64,000 nt of DNA from Candidatus Nitrosopumilus sp. (lineage in GTDB: Archaea; Thermoproteota; Nitrososphaeria; Nitrososphaerales; Nitrosopumilaceae). The notes under the pieces are model-generated. The model was not told where the DNA came from. It did not search any database and saw only the letters and a list, made by a program, of their open reading frames with translations. The stretch spans positions 45,736 to 109,735 of the forward strand of contig JAOTVS010000001.1 in NCBI GenBank assembly GCA_029863275.1, in the 5' to 3' direction. The position numbers and the translations under genes were made by a program. Position 1 is the first letter of the stretch. Each line of letters begins with the position of its first letter. Shown one piece after another: positions 40,048-50,459 of the stretch.

Positions 40048-40505
40048 AATTTTAAATGTTTTTGAGCATTATCTGGAATAATAATTAGCAATCGTCTTCT
40101 CTTTTCATCATCAAGATCAGAAATTATTTTTTTAACAGATTGTGAAATGATGTTTTGCTTTTCATCGTCAAGGGATAGAAAAATTTCTAATATCCCATCT
40201 AAATTAAATGAGATTAATTTTTGTGGTGATTCAGAAATTTCATTGATATATCTTGAAAATAGTTCGGTTCTCTGATCTTCAGGGAGTATGGTTAGAATCT
40301 CTAACCATGTCTTGAATAGTTTTGAAAAACTTTGAAATGGGATAGTTGGACCGGCTTCTAATGCATTATTGATCATTTGTTTTTTTTCCGGATCACTTAT
40401 TGCAAAAAATTCGATCATTCTTTTTTTCAGAATTGGTGTCCGTAGAAAATCTGGAAGATTTGCTAAAACCACTATGATATTTCCGGCAAAATTTTCTTCA
40501 ACCAA
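40044..40505 (-). CDS. Helical protein of unknown function
   Basis: It starts at TTG 40505 and has 153 residues, probably all helical, with repeated short motifs such as LPDFLRTPILKKRMIEFF and LPEDQRTELFSRYINEI. The pattern suggests a small HEAT-like or helical-repeat fold. No catalytic motif or named family is recognised. It is convergent with the zinc-ribbon gene and divergent from purA. Confidence 0.55.
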   Translation of the reverse strand: MVEENFAGNIIVVLANLPDFLRTPILKKRMIEFFAISDPEKKQMINNALEAGPTIPFQSFSKLFKTWLEILTILPEDQRTELFSRYINEISESPQKLISFNLDGILEIFLSLDDEKQNIISQSVKKIISDLDDEKRRRLLIIIPDNAQKHLKF

Positions 40506-40563
40506 CGATCTTATTTCAAAATTTATGGAATATTAAATCATATGTAAGCACTAGCTTAAATAA

Positions 40564-41586
<1,023 letters not shown>

Positions 41587-41635
41587 CCTGAAAAAATTTG
41601 GGTAAGTTTAATTTACTATTAGTGAATAAATAATC

Positions 41636-42295
41636 GTGGATAAATTACCTCGTTACATCCAAGTTTCTTCTACGCTTGAATTCTCAAGATTAGTTTGTGC
41701 CTTGGAGCGCGCACCACGTATTTCCTTTCTCCATGAACACGAAGGAAGAAAAATTTTATCAGTACAAATGGATATTCTAAAAGAAAAACCTATTGTGTAT
41801 TATACTCCTCTAGAGAATAATGGTCATTTCCTTTGCTATGCCTTGAGAGGTGGAAAAGAACAAACAGAGATTGTAAACTCTACTTCTGATATTAGTAAAC
41901 TCTACTCTCCTATTGTTCGCATAAAGTCACTTCCTGAAACTTTGAAGCCTGGAAATGGAACAGCAGATCGATATCAACCTATAGAACTTGAAGATTTGGC
42001 AAGTCTTGCAAAACTAACATGGGGTTTTGAAGAGAATCCATTTCCATTGTTTCTTTTCCCACGTAATAACAAATGGTTGATTGGTGTTTTCATGAATTTT
42101 ACTGAAGAAGGAACCTCTTATTTCTGCCATGTCGTTCTTGATAATGATCCTCAACATCCATTTTTAAAATTCTCAAACAGTGATTCTGAACCCTCTTTTG
42201 TACAAAATCCTTCTGAACATGGATATTCTTATGTGAAAATCATAAAATTAAAAGAAACTCATCCCTTAGTAGATTATGGACACCTTCAAAACTAG
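41636..42295 (+). CDS. Conserved protein of unknown function before pyrF
   Basis: It starts at GTG 41636 and has 219 residues of mixed alpha/beta composition. It looks soluble: no signal or membrane span, no Cys cluster. Notable segments are RAPRISFLHEHEGRKIL and PLFLFPRNNKWLIGVFMNF. No family is recognised. Its end overlaps the start of pyrF by 20 nt, so the two are translationally linked and may share a pathway role. Confidence 0.6.
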   Translation: MDKLPRYIQVSSTLEFSRLVCALERAPRISFLHEHEGRKILSVQMDILKEKPIVYYTPLENNGHFLCYALRGGKEQTEIVNSTSDISKLYSPIVRIKSLPETLKPGNGTADRYQPIELEDLASLAKLTWGFEENPFPLFLFPRNNKWLIGVFMNFTEEGTSYFCHVVLDNDPQHPFLKFSNSDSEPSFVQNPSEHGYSYVKIIKLKETHPLVDYGHLQN

Positions 42296-43016
42296 AATTT
42301 CAAAAATATCAAAAAACAAAGGCAAGACAATTCTTGCAAATGATTATGATAGTTCTATTAAAAATTTAGAATCAAAAACGATTCAAAATATAAAAAAACT
42401 TCATCCTTATCTATGTGCAATTAAACTTAATTTTCATTTACTTTTGCCACTTGGTTCAAAACAAATATCAAAAATTAACAAAACTGCTCATAACTTTGGT
42501 TTACAAACAATTGCTGATATTAAATTAAATGATATTGGAAACACAAATAGAGTAACGGCTGAAACTTTATGGGATTTGGGGTTTGATGCCTTAATTGCTA
42601 ATCCCATAATGGGATTAGATAGTTTAAAAAATTTAGTAAAATTTTCTCACAAAAATCAAAAAGGGATAATAACTCTATGTCATATGAGTGCACCTGAAGC
42701 TAAACTGTCATATGACATGGAAGTTAAAATGAAAAAAAAGCAACAACTTTACCAATTATTTTTGGAGTGGGCTTTAGAATCTAGAGTAGATGGTATTGTG
42801 GTTGGGGCAACTTTTCCTAAAATTATCACTTATTGTAAAACACTAGCAAGAAAAAATTTGAGCATATATTCTCCGGGAGTCGGCACTCAGGGCGGAAATG
42901 CCAAGGAGGTAATTTCCGCCGGAGCTAATTATTTAATTGTTGGAAGAACTATTCTTAACGCTAAAAATCCCATAGATGTTGCAAAAAATTTACAATTACA
43001 AAGTTTTGGAAAGTAA
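42276..43016 (+). CDS. pyrF: Orotidine 5'-phosphate decarboxylase
   Basis: The 246-residue TIM-barrel protein has ILANDYD near the first strand, the catalytic D-K-x-x-D array in IADIKLNDIGNTN (about 87-99), and phosphate-binding elements 'GVGTQGGN' and YLIVGRTIL near the end. It converts OMP to UMP, the last step of UMP synthesis. It overlaps the preceding gene by 20 nt and, at its 3' end, the convergent NUDIX gene by 21 nt, an unusually long convergent overlap. Confidence 0.93.
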   Translation: MDTFKTRISKISKNKGKTILANDYDSSIKNLESKTIQNIKKLHPYLCAIKLNFHLLLPLGSKQISKINKTAHNFGLQTIADIKLNDIGNTNRVTAETLWDLGFDALIANPIMGLDSLKNLVKFSHKNQKGIITLCHMSAPEAKLSYDMEVKMKKKQQLYQLFLEWALESRVDGIVVGATFPKIITYCKTLARKNLSIYSPGVGTQGGNAKEVISAGANYLIVGRTILNAKNPIDVAKNLQLQSFGK

Positions 43017-43415
43017 TGCATAGGATTTAGACAAGACAGTCTTTGCATTGTCAAAGGTTGTTTTCTCCATGGCTGAAGTATAATCCATCCATGCATAATT
43101 TAGATGCTCATGAGAAATTTTAACATTTTTTGTTTGGGTTTCTCCGAGAAAAAAAACCACTTTTTTACAAATAAGATTTCCTTGATATTGAAAATTATAC
43201 TGTATCCACTCTTCAAAATTATCTAAAAACTTTACATCTGAAATTTCTGTTTCTTCTTTAGTTTCTCTTATTGCAGTTTCATGATATGATTCCCCTTCTT
43301 CCATTTTTCCTTTAATAAAATCCCAATGACCTGATGGATAATGGAGTAATAAAAACAAAATTTTGTCATTTTCTTTTCTAAATAATACTACTCCAGATGA
43401 TGTTTCTTCAATCAT
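42996..43415 (-). CDS. NUDIX hydrolase (Ap4A hydrolase-like)
   Basis: The 139-residue protein has the NUDIX box GKMEEGESYHETAIRETKEE (about 35-54) with the metal-binding REtkEE. It begins like bis(5'-nucleosyl)-tetraphosphatases (EETSSGVVLFRKENDKILFL). It probably hydrolyses dinucleoside polyphosphates or other nucleoside diphosphate derivatives. Its start overlaps the uppS stop by 4 nt, so it is in that operon. Confidence 0.88.
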   Translation of the reverse strand: MIEETSSGVVLFRKENDKILFLLLHYPSGHWDFIKGKMEEGESYHETAIRETKEETEISDVKFLDNFEEWIQYNFQYQGNLICKKVVFFLGETQTKNVKISHEHLNYAWMDYTSAMEKTTFDNAKTVLSKSYALLSKTL

Positions 43416-44212
43416 TTTCCTAACCTTCTTTTTCTTTCTTGATATGTTCTAATAGCCCTCATCAAATCGATTTTCCTAAATTCAGGCCAAAAAATATCCA
43501 TAAAAACTAATTCACTGTAAACACTTTGCCACATCAAAAAACCACTTAATCTTTTTTCTCCTGAGGTCCTTAGAATCATATCTGGAGATGATTGAGGTAG
43601 AAATGATGTATACAAATTTGATTCGATTTCGTTTTTATCAATATCCTCAACCTCAAGAAATCCATTTTTAATTTTCTCTCCAATTTTTTTTACAGCATCA
43701 ACTAATTCAAATTGCCCTCCGTATGCTAAAGCAATATTGAGAAAATGATTGTCATATCCTTTTGTTACATCATCTAATTTTTGAAGTATTTCTTTAATGG
43801 ATTCTGGTAAAAGCTCAATCCTTCCAATACCTTTAACCCTCATCTTATTTTTATGAATTCTAGGATCTTTGTACAATTTTTCAAGTCTTTGAAAAATTAA
43901 TTCATAAAGATATTCTAGTTCTTCATCGTTTCTTTCAAGGTTTTCAGCTGACATTGCATACAAGGTAATTATTTTGATATCGAGTTGTTCACACCAATCA
44001 AGTAGATTTTCTACTGCATCTGCTCCCTTCCAATGACCTACTTTTGTCATGGCAAGATGTCTTTTAGCCCATCTTCGGTTTCCATCTAAAATAAGTGCAA
44101 CATGATTTGGAATATCACCTTGTTTTATGTCATTTTCAAGTTTTTTAGAATATATTTTGTATAATCCAGATAATTGAAAAATGGTATCTTTTATTTTGTT
44201 AATCAAAATCAC
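43412..44212 (-). CDS. uppS: cis-Prenyltransferase (undecaprenyl diphosphate synthase family)
   Basis: It starts at GTG 44212 and has 266 residues. HVALILDGNRRWAKRH (about 37-52) contains the catalytic Asp and the diphosphate-binding Arg residues. YAMSAENLERNDEE and 'DMILRTSGEKRLSGFLMWQS' are also conserved. It makes long cis-polyprenyl diphosphates, the lipid carriers for glycosylation of proteins and envelope sugars. It is first in an operon with the NUDIX gene. Confidence 0.94.
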   Translation of the reverse strand: MILINKIKDTIFQLSGLYKIYSKKLENDIKQGDIPNHVALILDGNRRWAKRHLAMTKVGHWKGADAVENLLDWCEQLDIKIITLYAMSAENLERNDEELEYLYELIFQRLEKLYKDPRIHKNKMRVKGIGRIELLPESIKEILQKLDDVTKGYDNHFLNIALAYGGQFELVDAVKKIGEKIKNGFLEVEDIDKNEIESNLYTSFLPQSSPDMILRTSGEKRLSGFLMWQSVYSELVFMDIFWPEFRKIDLMRAIRTYQERKRRLGK

Positions 44213-44275
44213 CTTCTATTATCATCTAACAATTGAAAATATCAGTGTTTTTTAGAAAATTTATCTAGGTAATTT

Positions 44276-45421
44276 TTAGTCTGAAATCAATTCCTGATCT
44301 TTGTGTTTTCTGTATTTTTTGAATAAGATCGTGGCTGAAATTAAAGTTGCAGCTAGTCCTCCTAACAATGGGGGGATTAACGTAAATGAACTCTCGTCAT
44401 TTATCATGATATTTGTAAATTGATATACTGTAGGGAATAATGCCACTAAAACCACTAACCTTAGGATATCACTAATCTGCCGTGGAATTCCACCTATCCA
44501 ATTACTCAACAACATTCCTGCAAATATTGCACCAAGTCCAATCCATAAAATTGGTAATGCTCCAGAGACAAATTGTCCAATAATTACTTTATTTGAAACA
44601 AGTGATAGTACTTCAGTTTCTGATTCTAAAATTTTTTCATCTATTGAGCTAATTCCAGCTGGAACTGAGGATAGTATTATGAAAATGCCTGTAACCATTG
44701 TAAAAATTCGAATAAAACCCATCGGTGTAGGTTTTGCCCAATGAGACCAAGCTCTATCAATATCAAAAGCTCTTACCAAAAATGCTCCACCTAAAATACT
44801 AACTAGAATTGCAGTAATTTCTGCAGTGTATCCAACTATTGTAGCAATCCCTCCAATTAATAAAAGAATTCCTGGAACTCCCAAGAAAAATTTAGAATAT
44901 TTTGTATCATATGCCATCATTTTTAGATATTTTCCAAAAACTGCGTAAGAGTATTCCACACTTCTACTAACTTTCATAACTACACGTTGAACAGAAATTA
45001 CTGGAAGAATATTCTGAATTACTGGGACGACACTTTCATCATCTTCACCATCTGAAACTATTACTGCACCATTTGCAGAAAATTTTTCTAAGACTTTTTT
45101 AGTTTCCTGAAGTATTTTCTCATCTGCATGTACTCCCCTACTTTTTACTCCTGCCACAATTATTACTTCAGCTTGGTACCCTTTACTGATAAGGTCTTCA
45201 TACGTTTTGATAGCAGCAAAAATTGAATTTGAATCTGCATCCTCGGGATCTTCTAATGCTAATCTTTGAGCAGCTTCAATACATGAATCACGTCCCATTA
45301 CAGGAGTTACAATTCCTGCCTTTTCTCCAACATCATTGTCTCTATCTACGCAAATTACAAGTAGTTTATTTGATGTCGATGCACTTACATCTTTCTCTAC
45401 TTTATTGGAATTTTGAGACAT
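44276..45421 (-). CDS. DUF373 family membrane protein
   Basis: The ATG at 45421 gives 381 residues (a longer reading adds 16 without family content). The soluble N-terminal half (~20-160) has LLVICVDRDNDVGEKAGI and AGVKSRGVHADEKI, typical of the archaeal DUF373 family. The C-terminal half has six or seven membrane spans. The family is widespread in archaea but of unknown function. The gene lies upstream of uppS on the same strand, 63 nt away. Confidence 0.85.
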   Translation of the reverse strand: MSQNSNKVEKDVSASTSNKLLVICVDRDNDVGEKAGIVTPVMGRDSCIEAAQRLALEDPEDADSNSIFAAIKTYEDLISKGYQAEVIIVAGVKSRGVHADEKILQETKKVLEKFSANGAVIVSDGEDDESVVPVIQNILPVISVQRVVMKVSRSVEYSYAVFGKYLKMMAYDTKYSKFFLGVPGILLLIGGIATIVGYTAEITAILVSILGGAFLVRAFDIDRAWSHWAKPTPMGFIRIFTMVTGIFIILSSVPAGISSIDEKILESETEVLSLVSNKVIIGQFVSGALPILWIGLGAIFAGMLLSNWIGGIPRQISDILRLVVLVALFPTVYQFTNIMINDESSFTLIPPLLGGLAATLISATILFKKYRKHKDQELISD

Positions 45422-45492
45422 TCTATATATTATTACAGAATTGCTTTTTAACGATTTCCAACAAGTCAAATTATTATTTTATGGTCTTGAGA

Positions 45493-45990
45493 CTATTTTG
45501 GCCTGGAGCTATCAGATAGTACTATTAGCCTCTCTGATTCGGATTTGTAGACTTGAATTTTTCCTTCGATTTCTTCTAATTTCTCAATATTTCCATCTTT
45601 AATCAGATTTGCATAAACTTTGGTTTCAATCACATAGGAGTTAAAATTTCTCAAGGCATCCATGTAGTTAATGTAGCTATTTTGCCATTGATTAGGCGGT
45701 TTTGATGTTACAAATTCACTGATCTGAGAAGTGATTTGAGTTGATGTAATATCAGCGATTTGGATATATTCCTCAGGTGAAATTTCCTCATTTTTTAGAT
45801 TTTGAAATTCCTTTGAGATAGTCTGATCTAAAATCGAATGAATTTCTTTTACCCCATCAAGATAATTCTCATAGTCAGAAATTGTCAAAGATACCTTGTC
45901 TTCTTGGGGGATTAACCAAAATAGAAAACTAGATGCAGTGATCACTGCCAAAATAATAATTGTAATTATTATTCCTTTTTTTGATGCCAT
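45493..45990 (-). CDS. Membrane-anchored extracytoplasmic helical protein
   Basis: The 165-residue protein has one N-terminal span (about 6-27) and an outside domain that appears all-helical, with repeated Asn/Gln/Glu-rich stretches. No known domain is recognised. It is on the same strand as the DUF373 gene, 71 nt upstream, so the two may be co-expressed membrane components. The 249 nt before its start (45991-46239) hold no evident gene. Confidence 0.55.
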   Translation of the reverse strand: MASKKGIIITIIILAVITASSFLFWLIPQEDKVSLTISDYENYLDGVKEIHSILDQTISKEFQNLKNEEISPEEYIQIADITSTQITSQISEFVTSKPPNQWQNSYINYMDALRNFNSYVIETKVYANLIKDGNIEKLEEIEGKIQVYKSESERLIVLSDSSRPK

Positions 45991-46239
45991 TTTGAAATCT
46001 ATGATTAGGGAGTTTATAACTGATAATTTTTCAAAATATTGTAACTTGTATTAAAAAAAATAAAAAATAATTCAGAGTTTTAGAATTCTATTCAAAAAAA
46101 TAAAGATTTTTCCTTTTTTGTTGAATATTTTAGCATTATTGCACTCTCAAGGTATTGAAAAATTTACGCGTATCTAGTCGGTGGTTAAATAATATTCACA
46201 GCCTCTTCCTAAATAGAGCAAAGTTTGACTTTTTTTATA

Positions 46240-46386
46240 ATGGTACAAGCATATTGTGTAAAATGCAGAGCTAAAAGGGATGTAAAAGATCCTAAAGAAA
46301 CTACATTAAAAAATGGACGCCCAGCCGTAAAAGGTACATGTCCAACATGTGGAACTAATGTTTTCCGAATAGGAAAAATGGAATAA
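46240..46386 (+). CDS. 48-residue zinc-ribbon protein (DUF5679-like)
   Basis: The ATG at 46240 opens MVQAYCVKCRAKRDVKDPKE and ends VFRIGKME. CVKC and CPTC form one zinc ribbon, with NGRPAVKGTCPTCGTNVF between and after, a pattern I associate with the small DUF5679 family. It precedes the aIF2-beta gene by 67 nt on the same strand. A link to translation or RNA is suggested only by position. Confidence 0.75.
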   Translation: MVQAYCVKCRAKRDVKDPKETTLKNGRPAVKGTCPTCGTNVFRIGKME

Positions 46387-46453
46387 ATTTCAAAATCCAC
46401 AAGGTTTCTCTTTTTCAAAAACCAATATAGGGTCGTAGCTGCACTTTTCGTAT

Positions 46454-46876
46454 ATGACAAAGGCCGAATACGAATCTCTCCTTAAACGAATTCAAGATAA
46501 ACTAGGTGATATTAAAAAAGAAACTTCTACTAGGTTTGAATTACCTGTAGTTGATGTTATGTGGGAAGGACAAAAAACTTATCTTCGAAATTTCTCAGAA
46601 TTTCCTAAAATCCTACGCCGAGATCCAGATAAGGTTTTACAATACCTCTCAAAAGAATTTGCAGTTCCAGCTGAGAGGCTAGGTGATAAAGCCATGTTTG
46701 TAGGTAGACGAGCACCTGATGATTTTACACGCCTTTTTCAAATTTATGTAAAGGACTATCTGGAATGCCCTACTTGTAAAAGTCCAGATACTAAAATTGT
46801 TAAAGAAAACAGAATATCATTTTTAGTTTGTGAAGCATGTGGTGCCAAATCAACTTTAAGGGGTAAATATGCATAA
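46454..46876 (+). CDS. Translation initiation factor 2 subunit beta (aIF2-beta)
   Basis: The 140-residue protein has the full archaeal form: an N-terminal helix, the core (LPVVDVMWEGQKTYLRNFSE, then REDPDKV-like RRDPDKVLQYLSKEF) and a C-terminal zinc ribbon (CPTC and CEAC). It is one of three aIF2 subunits that bring Met-tRNAi to the ribosome. It heads a tightly packed block; its stop overlaps the next start by 1 nt (TAATG). Confidence 0.96.
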   Translation: MTKAEYESLLKRIQDKLGDIKKETSTRFELPVVDVMWEGQKTYLRNFSEFPKILRRDPDKVLQYLSKEFAVPAERLGDKAMFVGRRAPDDFTRLFQIYVKDYLECPTCKSPDTKIVKENRISFLVCEACGAKSTLRGKYA

Positions 46877-47172
46877 TGCAATTTTCAGTAAAAGTTACTG
46901 ATTATCAAAAAAATTTAATGTTAAATATCTGTGACTTGGATCTATTAGGAAAAACCATTGTTCAAGATGAATTAAAAATGAATATTAGCAAGAGCTATTA
47001 CGGCGAAAAAATTATTGAACATGATGAAGCTAAAAATTTACTAAAACGGGCTTCGATAATCAATATGGCTGGCAAAGAAACAATTTCACTTTCAATAAAA
47101 TTAGGAATTGGTTCTGAAAATGGTGTTAAAAAAGTTGGAGGTGTTCCTTTTTTAATTATTTTCAACATGTAG
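46876..47172 (+). CDS. DUF424 family protein
   Basis: The 98-residue protein matches the DUF424 family, which often lies next to aIF2-beta in archaea: MLNICDLDLLGKTI near the start and 'KNLLKRASIINMAGKETISL' in the middle. It may help translation or RNA handling; the function is not known. The end carries a GVPFLIIFNM strand. Confidence 0.82.
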   Translation: MQFSVKVTDYQKNLMLNICDLDLLGKTIVQDELKMNISKSYYGEKIIEHDEAKNLLKRASIINMAGKETISLSIKLGIGSENGVKKVGGVPFLIIFNM

Positions 47173-47264
47173 TGTTTATTTTTTAATTTTTTATTTCTAT
47201 AATCATATTTACTAAAATTCAAATAAAAGAAATCCATTTTATCTAGTAAAAACAACATTAGTTA

Positions 47265-48044
47265 TTGTCAGATGATATTAGTAGAAAATTAGAATCAAAG
47301 CTTGACGATAAAATATTTTCCCAGTCAAGAAAAAAACAACTTAAAGATGGTTTCAAGAAAGGAAAAGTAGTCAATGAAGTTTTGGATAAACCAACTGTTA
47401 TGACGCTTTACAAACTTATCACTGATCATATCATTGCTTATGTTAATGGATCAGTAAGTGCAGGAAAGGAATCAGTGGTGTTTTGGGCAGTAGATGAACA
47501 TGATGTAGATGTAGCATTGAAAATCTATCTGGTTAGCACAGCTAATTTTAAAAAAAGAGAGGCATACATTTTGGGAGATCCAAGATTTTTAAAAATAAAA
47601 AAAGGAACCAAAAATCTAGTTTACCTGTGGGCACAAAAAGAATATAAAAATCTTTTAAGATGTTATGATTGTGGGATACCCGTACCCAAACCCATCTATA
47701 TTACTAGAAATATACTTGCTATGGAATTTGTGGGTAAGAATGGCTCTCCCTGTAAGGCTTTATTGGAATCTGACATTGATGAAAATGACTACAAAGAGGC
47801 CATTTCATTAATTAAAAAACTGTACAAAACTGCAAAGTTAGTTCACGGTGATTATTCTGAATATAATATTTTTAAAACTGAGAATGGATTAGTTGTCTTT
47901 GATCTTGGATCAGCAGTTGATCTTAGACATCCTAATGCCAAAGAATTTCTTAAAAGAGATATTAATAACATTACTAGATTCTTTTCTAAACGAGGAATAC
48001 CAGTTGATGATCCATCAAAAGTACTACAGGAACTAATAAAATGA
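47265..48044 (+). CDS. rio1: RIO1-type serine/threonine protein kinase
   Basis: It starts at TTG 47265 and has 259 residues. The nucleotide loop is SAGKESVVFWAV (RIO1 has STGKEA-V), the ATP-binding Lys is in VALKIYLVST, the catalytic loop is HGDYSEYNIF and the metal-binding motif is VFDLGSAVD. RIO1 acts in maturation of the small ribosomal subunit. Its stop overlaps the KH-protein start by 4 nt, a pairing typical of archaea and consistent with ribosome assembly. Confidence 0.93.
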   Translation: MSDDISRKLESKLDDKIFSQSRKKQLKDGFKKGKVVNEVLDKPTVMTLYKLITDHIIAYVNGSVSAGKESVVFWAVDEHDVDVALKIYLVSTANFKKREAYILGDPRFLKIKKGTKNLVYLWAQKEYKNLLRCYDCGIPVPKPIYITRNILAMEFVGKNGSPCKALLESDIDENDYKEAISLIKKLYKTAKLVHGDYSEYNIFKTENGLVVFDLGSAVDLRHPNAKEFLKRDINNITRFFSKRGIPVDDPSKVLQELIK

Positions 48045-48613
48045 TCTTTGAAAAACTAATTCGAATACCCAACGATCGAATTGCTGTATTAATTGGCAAG
48101 TCTGGAAGTGTTAAATCTAAAATTGAACAAATTTGTTTTGTTACCTTGGATATTGATGGCGACACTGGCGAAGTTTTGATTAAATCAACTGATGATGTTG
48201 AAAAAGTTGAACCTTTCAAAGCTATGGAGATTGTAACTGCAATTGGAAGAGGATTTTCTCCAGAAAATGCTCTAACTTTGATAAATGGAGAAAATACTTT
48301 ACATGTTATTAATTTAAACGAATTTGCAGGAAAATCAAGTGCAAATATTGAAAGGATTAAAGGTAGACTTATTGGAGAAAGTGGCAAGGCAAGAAGAAAT
48401 ATGGAGAATTTAACGGGAACTCTAATCTCAATTTATGGAAAAACCGTTTCAATAATTGGAGAACCAAACAAACTACGATTAGCAGTAGATGCAATATCTT
48501 CAATTTCAAGTGGCAGTATGCATGGAGCTGTTTACACAAAGTTAGAAGCTGCAAACCGACGAGGAAAACAAGAAAAAATGAAATTATGGGAAGATCAAAA
48601 TGTCTTTGATTAA
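48041..48613 (+). CDS. KH-domain RNA-binding protein (Pno1/Dim2-like)
   Basis: The 190-residue protein has two KH domains: the first around RIPNDRIAVLIGKSGSVKSK and the second around GRLIGESGKARRNMENLTGT, each with a G-xx-G loop. It is the archaeal relative of eukaryotic Pno1/Dim2, a partner of RIO1 and Nob1 in 18S-type rRNA maturation. It is co-transcribed with RIO1 and Top6B, overlapping the latter by 14 nt. Confidence 0.9.
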   Translation: MIFEKLIRIPNDRIAVLIGKSGSVKSKIEQICFVTLDIDGDTGEVLIKSTDDVEKVEPFKAMEIVTAIGRGFSPENALTLINGENTLHVINLNEFAGKSSANIERIKGRLIGESGKARRNMENLTGTLISIYGKTVSIIGEPNKLRLAVDAISSISSGSMHGAVYTKLEAANRRGKQEKMKLWEDQNVFD

Positions 48614-50459
48614 AGAAAAATTTAACCAAATTTCTCCTAGTGAGTTTTTCTATAGAAATAGAGACCTTGCTGGTTTTAGTAATCCTTCAAGATCATTGTA
48701 TACTGCAGTTAGGGAATTTGTGGAAAACGGACTTGATGCATGTGATTCCAAAGGTATTCTTCCTGACATTCATTTAACAATTAAGGCAGTAGATCAAGAA
48801 AAGCCTGATCCCAAACCTTACATCCTAACTGTAAAAGATAACGGGCCAGGAATAGAGACAAAACATGTTCCATTGGCTTTTGGTACGGTTCTATATGGTT
48901 CTAAATTTGGATTAAAACAAGCAAGGGGAATGTTTGGTTTAGGTGCAACTATGGCAATTCTTTATGGACAAATTACTACAAACAAACCTGTTACAGTTAA
49001 AAGTTCAACTGATGGAAAAACAATGGAAATATTTGAGTTATTGTTAGATATTCAAAAAAATAAACCTGTTATTTTAAAGCACACTACAAAAGATGTTTCA
49101 AAAAAAGGACTTTCTGTAAGCATTTGTCTTGAGGGTGATTATTCAAAGGCAGGATCTAAAATTAGAGATTACGTTTACCAAACATCTCTTATTACTCCAT
49201 ATGCCTCTATTACCTTTGATGATCCTAAAGGCGAAAAATATTCTTATCCGCGCATGATCAACACAATGCCAAAACCACCAACAATTATTCGACCTCATCC
49301 ATATGGGACTGATGTTGAAACGATAAGAAGAATGATTGTCGATTCTCAGTTTGAAATTCCAACCATTGATGATATAATGATTGAAAAAGTTAGAAAAGAT
49401 TTAGGACTTTCAAAAAAGAATTTAAGTTTTACAGCAATTATGGAGAAAGCCAAGAAAAAATGGAAAACTCTTTCAAGACAAGTAAGAGTTGTAATTGCCT
49501 TAATGTCATTTCTTAAGATGGATTTTGAGAAATTAAGCAAAATTAGAATTGAAGATCTTGATGTTCCAAATAAAAAATTATTTTATTGGGATTTTGGAGA
49601 TTCTACATCAAAATCAGTTGAAATGGATCCTGAAAGTCAATACTACAAACAATTGACAAATACAACACAAGGTGAAACTTTGACTGCCTTTCTGACAAAA
49701 AAATTCCAAAGAGTTGGCCCAAGTACTGCAATAAAATTTGCAGAATTTGCAGGATTCAAGCCAGAAAAACGTATTGGAACAATGACTAATCAAGAACTTG
49801 CACACCTTAGCGATTCTTTACAAAAATTCGATGACTTTATGGGTCCTGATTCAAGTTGTCTTGCACCATTAGGAGAAGCGCCACTTGAAAAAGGAATGAC
49901 AAAGTTTTTCAAGCCTGATTTTCTAACTGTTTTACAACGAAGTGCATCTGCATATTCAGGATTTCCCTTTATCGTAGAGATGGGAATTGCATATGGTGGT
50001 GAAATTAGTACACGTGGCATCAAAGTTTATCGATATGCAAATCGCATTCCCCTACTTTATGATGAAGGAAGTGATGTAGTTATGAAGGTTGTAAATGAAA
50101 TTGATTGGAGTCGCTATAAAGCAAAGGGAGATCCTCCACTCGTAATAGTTTCTCATATATGCTCTACTAGAATTCCCTACAAAACTGCTGGAAAGGAAAA
50201 TGTTGCTGACAGACCAGAAATAGAGCGAGAATTAAAACTGGCCATTCAATTCATGGCTAGAAAATTATCTGTCTTTATGAATAAGCGAGGTCAAGCAGAA
50301 GCTGCAAAAAAGAGAGCAAATCTCTATGCAAAATATGTTCCATTAATTGCTCAGTTCTGCACAGAACTTGCTGGAAAGAAAAAAGAACCAAACTTCCAAA
50401 AAATTTTACATGATGAGACGCCAATAGAAAATGAGGAGAAAGCAATAGAAAATGAGTAA
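48600..50459 (+). CDS. top6B: DNA topoisomerase VI subunit B
   Basis: The 619-residue protein is a GHKL ATPase. Motifs are REFVENGLDACD (37-48), DNGPGIE and ARGMFGLGATMAI. A helix-two-turn-helix domain and the transducer with its switch Lys region (SRYKAKGDPPLVI) follow. It drives ATP-dependent strand passage with subunit A. The start overlaps the KH gene by 14 nt, and the stop overlaps the subunit A gene by 8 nt. The C-terminal Glu-rich tail (ETPIENEEKAIENE) is short. Confidence 0.96.
   Translation: MSLIKEKFNQISPSEFFYRNRDLAGFSNPSRSLYTAVREFVENGLDACDSKGILPDIHLTIKAVDQEKPDPKPYILTVKDNGPGIETKHVPLAFGTVLYGSKFGLKQARGMFGLGATMAILYGQITTNKPVTVKSSTDGKTMEIFELLLDIQKNKPVILKHTTKDVSKKGLSVSICLEGDYSKAGSKIRDYVYQTSLITPYASITFDDPKGEKYSYPRMINTMPKPPTIIRPHPYGTDVETIRRMIVDSQFEIPTIDDIMIEKVRKDLGLSKKNLSFTAIMEKAKKKWKTLSRQVRVVIALMSFLKMDFEKLSKIRIEDLDVPNKKLFYWDFGDSTSKSVEMDPESQYYKQLTNTTQGETLTAFLTKKFQRVGPSTAIKFAEFAGFKPEKRIGTMTNQELAHLSDSLQKFDDFMGPDSSCLAPLGEAPLEKGMTKFFKPDFLTVLQRSASAYSGFPFIVEMGIAYGGEISTRGIKVYRYANRIPLLYDEGSDVVMKVVNEIDWSRYKAKGDPPLVIVSHICSTRIPYKTAGKENVADRPEIERELKLAIQFMARKLSVFMNKRGQAEAAKKRANLYAKYVPLIAQFCTELAGKKKEPNFQKILHDETPIENEEKAIENE

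Noticed and set aside
46000-46239. Possible small RNA in the 249-nt gap before the zinc-ribbon gene
   Set aside because: No C/D-box pair, stable hairpin or clear promoter-terminator arrangement could be supported by eye.
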